Assembly: GCF_004378355.1 (NCBI RefSeq)
Contig: NZ_SNUB01000028.1
Location: forward strand, 1-47,556
Direction of reading: 5' to 3'
From: Psychromonas algicola
GTDB taxonomy: Bacteria > Pseudomonadota > Gammaproteobacteria > Enterobacterales > Psychromonadaceae
Length of the DNA: 47,556 bases
The notes below the pieces were generated by a model, which worked only from the letters and a program-made list of their open reading frames with translations, did not search any database and was not told where the DNA came from. Of the stretch, positions 46,384 to 47,556 are shown in pieces. Within the stretch, counting starts at the first letter, position 1, and each line of letters starts with the position of its first letter. A program made the position numbers and the translations under genes.

Positions 46384-47061
46384 ATGGGTATACTTTTTAA
46401 TATTTTTTTCTTTCTTGCTGGTGCTGCAATAATCTATGTCGCCGCTTATCTAAGAGTCAAAGAAAGAAATAATGAGTTAGTTCAAAATATTAAAAAGCTT
46501 GAAAGCGATAAGAAACAAGTATTGACAAGATTCGTTGACGAAATAGAAAAAACTAAGCAGGAGCATGCAAGCGCTCTTGAAAAAAAGAAATTCCAATATG
46601 AAGATAAAAGAATAGTATTTTCAAATATTTTTGCTTTATTAAGCATATTTCACGAGAAAGCCAATGCATTATGTGCTGATAAAATTCAGTCACTATTAAA
46701 CGAACTTGTTTCTGATGATGAAAGAACAAAACATAAAGCGATTCAAAAATACAATCACGATACACAAGTATTAGTTGCCGATTTAAAAGAAGAGCATAAT
46801 AGAGTTAAAGCCGAGCAAAATAATATTCGCCTTATAGCCTCTACAGAAGTAGATAGCTTACTTGATGAATTAAATGCAGCAGTAGATAGTGCAGTTGAAG
46901 CATCAACAAAAATGTTAACAGTAATCAGAACGGCTGAGTTTTTAAATGATCAGTCTATCATTAGACCTCATCAAAAAAACTTGTTCTCACATGGGCAAGT
47001 TATTCAAAATATTCACATCGCGTTAAAAGACCAGATGAAATTAGAGCTAAATGATATTTAA
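46384..47061 (+). CDS. hypothetical membrane-anchored coiled-coil protein
   Basis: The 225-residue protein starts with one hydrophobic helix (MGILFNIFFFLAGAAIIYVA) followed by a long, highly charged helical stretch (about 25-180) of Lys/Glu heptads such as LVQNIKKLESDKKQVL and KKKFQYEDKRIVF, then a polar C-terminus. I recognise no family. The topology (N-terminal anchor, cytoplasmic or periplasmic coiled coil) recalls phage-defence or envelope structural proteins, but nothing here shows a role. It stands next to an insertion sequence, in a loose accessory area. ATG at 46384 has GGAG about 12 nt upstream. Confidence 0.65.
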   Translation: MGILFNIFFFLAGAAIIYVAAYLRVKERNNELVQNIKKLESDKKQVLTRFVDEIEKTKQEHASALEKKKFQYEDKRIVFSNIFALLSIFHEKANALCADKIQSLLNELVSDDERTKHKAIQKYNHDTQVLVADLKEEHNRVKAEQNNIRLIASTEVDSLLDELNAAVDSAVEASTKMLTVIRTAEFLNDQSIIRPHQKNLFSHGQVIQNIHIALKDQMKLELNDI

Positions 47062-47076
47062 TGTTTAAACATTAAA
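47057..47076. terminator. 20-bp perfect palindrome at the end of the coiled-coil gene
   Basis: TTTAATGTTTAAACATTAAA (47057-47076) is a perfect palindrome containing the stop codon of the gene. It is followed by As and then T-rich runs at 47083-47097. It may work as a weak terminator. Confidence 0.5.
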
Positions 47077-47179
47077 AAAATACTTTTTTGTTTTTTTCAA
47101 TGAATGGATATCTAGATTTAATTTATAGCTTTTAAGTAACTCGTCTACGCTCGTCGAATATTTTTGATTCTTCTTAGCA

Positions 47180-47446
47180 GTGTTTTCGTCCTGTCGGCGA
47201 CCCTACTTTTTCTGAACAGCAGAAACTTTTTACCCACAACAGGCAAAAAGACTGTTCCCGAATCGTTTTTTAATCTGTATGAATAACTGCCTTCTAAACG
47301 CACCGTTCATACTCGACATCCATGCCTCTACTTGCTAAAGGCAGCTATTCAGACAGAAAAACTCAACGGGAGGTGGGACGTAGCCACATTGAGCATACTT
47401 TCTTCTTAATTTATTGATATTTTTAATTCAACGAGTGGATGCTGAG
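47180..47446 (+). ncRNA. candidate IS110-type bridge RNA region (structured left-end non-coding DNA)
   Basis: This stretch has no ORF but strong secondary structure. A 20-bp stem with two mismatches has arms 47274-47293 and 47338-47357 and a 44-nt loop. A second hairpin has arms 47226-47234 and 47242-47250, and a third is TTTCTG 47209-47214 / CAGAAA 47220-47225. In IS110 elements, the long non-coding left end before the transposase encodes the bridge RNA that pairs with target and donor DNA through two loops. Boundaries here are approximate, and loop assignment would need the element's right end. Confidence 0.5.
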
Positions 47447-47448
47447 AT

Positions 47449-47523
47449 GGTCACTCCAAAACGGCATCGCAATGTGCCAAGATAGATAAGTATTCAGCAA
47501 ATCAATCTAAATATGGAGTGACC
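47449..47523 (+). promoter_or_regulatory. stem covering the transposase ribosome binding site
   Basis: GGTCACTCCA (47449-47458) is perfectly complementary to TGGAGTGACC (47514-47523), which contains the GGAG Shine-Dalgarno before the ATG at 47527. Folding would hide the site. A competing partner, GAGTG at 47433-47437, can pair with CACTC at 47452-47456 and would free it. Confidence 0.6.
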
Positions 47524-47526
47524 AAC

Positions 47527-47556
47527 ATGAAATGTAGCGTAATTAGTATCGACTTA
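47527..47556 (+). CDS. probable IS110-family transposase, 5' end only
   Basis: Only ten codons lie in the window: MKCSVISIDL. IS110 transposases (RuvC-like DEDD domain first) typically start with a short basic segment and then an Ile/Val-Asp-Leu-Ala-Lys string whose Asp is the first catalytic residue. Here the reading stops at IDL. The GGAG-N8-ATG ribosome binding site and the roughly 450 bp of structured non-coding DNA upstream support the assignment. The rest of the gene is outside the window, so other RNase H-fold transposases remain possible. Confidence 0.55.
   Translation, partial: MKCSVISIDL

Noticed and set aside
47100-47300. tRNA or rRNA-like fragment near the window end
   Set aside because: No cloverleaf with a T-loop GTTCRA and acceptor pairing could be drawn, and no rRNA signature is present; the folds fit the insertion-sequence leader better.

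Overview
The window is a 47.6 kb piece of AT-rich gammaproteobacterial chromosome. Gene content and order (hemA-prfA-prmC-sirB2-sirB1-kdsA, DUF423-rlmM, cysD-cysN-SLC13-cysC, epmC, tmaR, DUF2960, DUF2750, TIGR02647, a solitary outer-membrane autotransporter barrel) suit a marine member of the Alteromonadales/Vibrionales. A Psychromonas-like organism is my best guess, but it rests on gene style and not on any search.

Layout. 1-2.2 kb: the 3' part of a DUF4174 gene, then xthA, a TIGR02647 gene and bamE on the minus strand. 2.4-9.4 kb: a dense plus-strand run for haem synthesis, translation termination and LPS (hemA, prfA, prmC, sirB2, sirB1, kdsA), then DUF423 and rlmM. 9.5-16.9 kb: alaA (minus), metR, moeA, aroG, cobyric acid synthase and an outer-membrane barrel protein. 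17-24.8 kb: pdxH, epmC, a low-Mr phosphatase with a YbgC thioesterase, lplA, a PilZ protein, a phosphopantetheinyl transferase, tmaR, a PIN-PhoH protein, a SPOUT methyltransferase and DUF2750. 24.9-31.3 kb: a site-2-type protease, then the sulfate activation cluster cysD-cysN-SLC13/RCK transporter-cysC. 31.4-34 kb: a minus-strand recX-radA-methyltransferase unit with a LexA-box-like site in front. 34.3-42.6 kb: a chemoreceptor, yhhQ behind a probable preQ1-I riboswitch, unknown small genes, DUF2960, an acyl-CoA synthetase, a 45-residue DUF3149-like protein, ppiC and a diguanylate cyclase. 43-47.5 kb is less dense and looks accessory: a 956-residue lipoprotein with three cadherin-like domains and a seven-repeat propeller, a membrane-anchored coiled-coil protein, and the left part of an IS110-like insertion sequence that runs off the window.

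Most of the window is ordinary core genome. The parts that reward a second look are: (1) the structured non-coding stretch before the IS110-like transposase start at 47527, a candidate bridge RNA locus with a separate stem that covers the transposase ribosome binding site; (2) the preQ1-I-like leader of yhhQ; (3) the LexA-like box at recX-radA; (4) a 26-codon ORF with a very strong Shine-Dalgarno sequence inside a repeat structure before an orphan gene; (5) the cadherin/propeller lipoprotein. I saw no rRNA, tRNA, CRISPR array or prophage.
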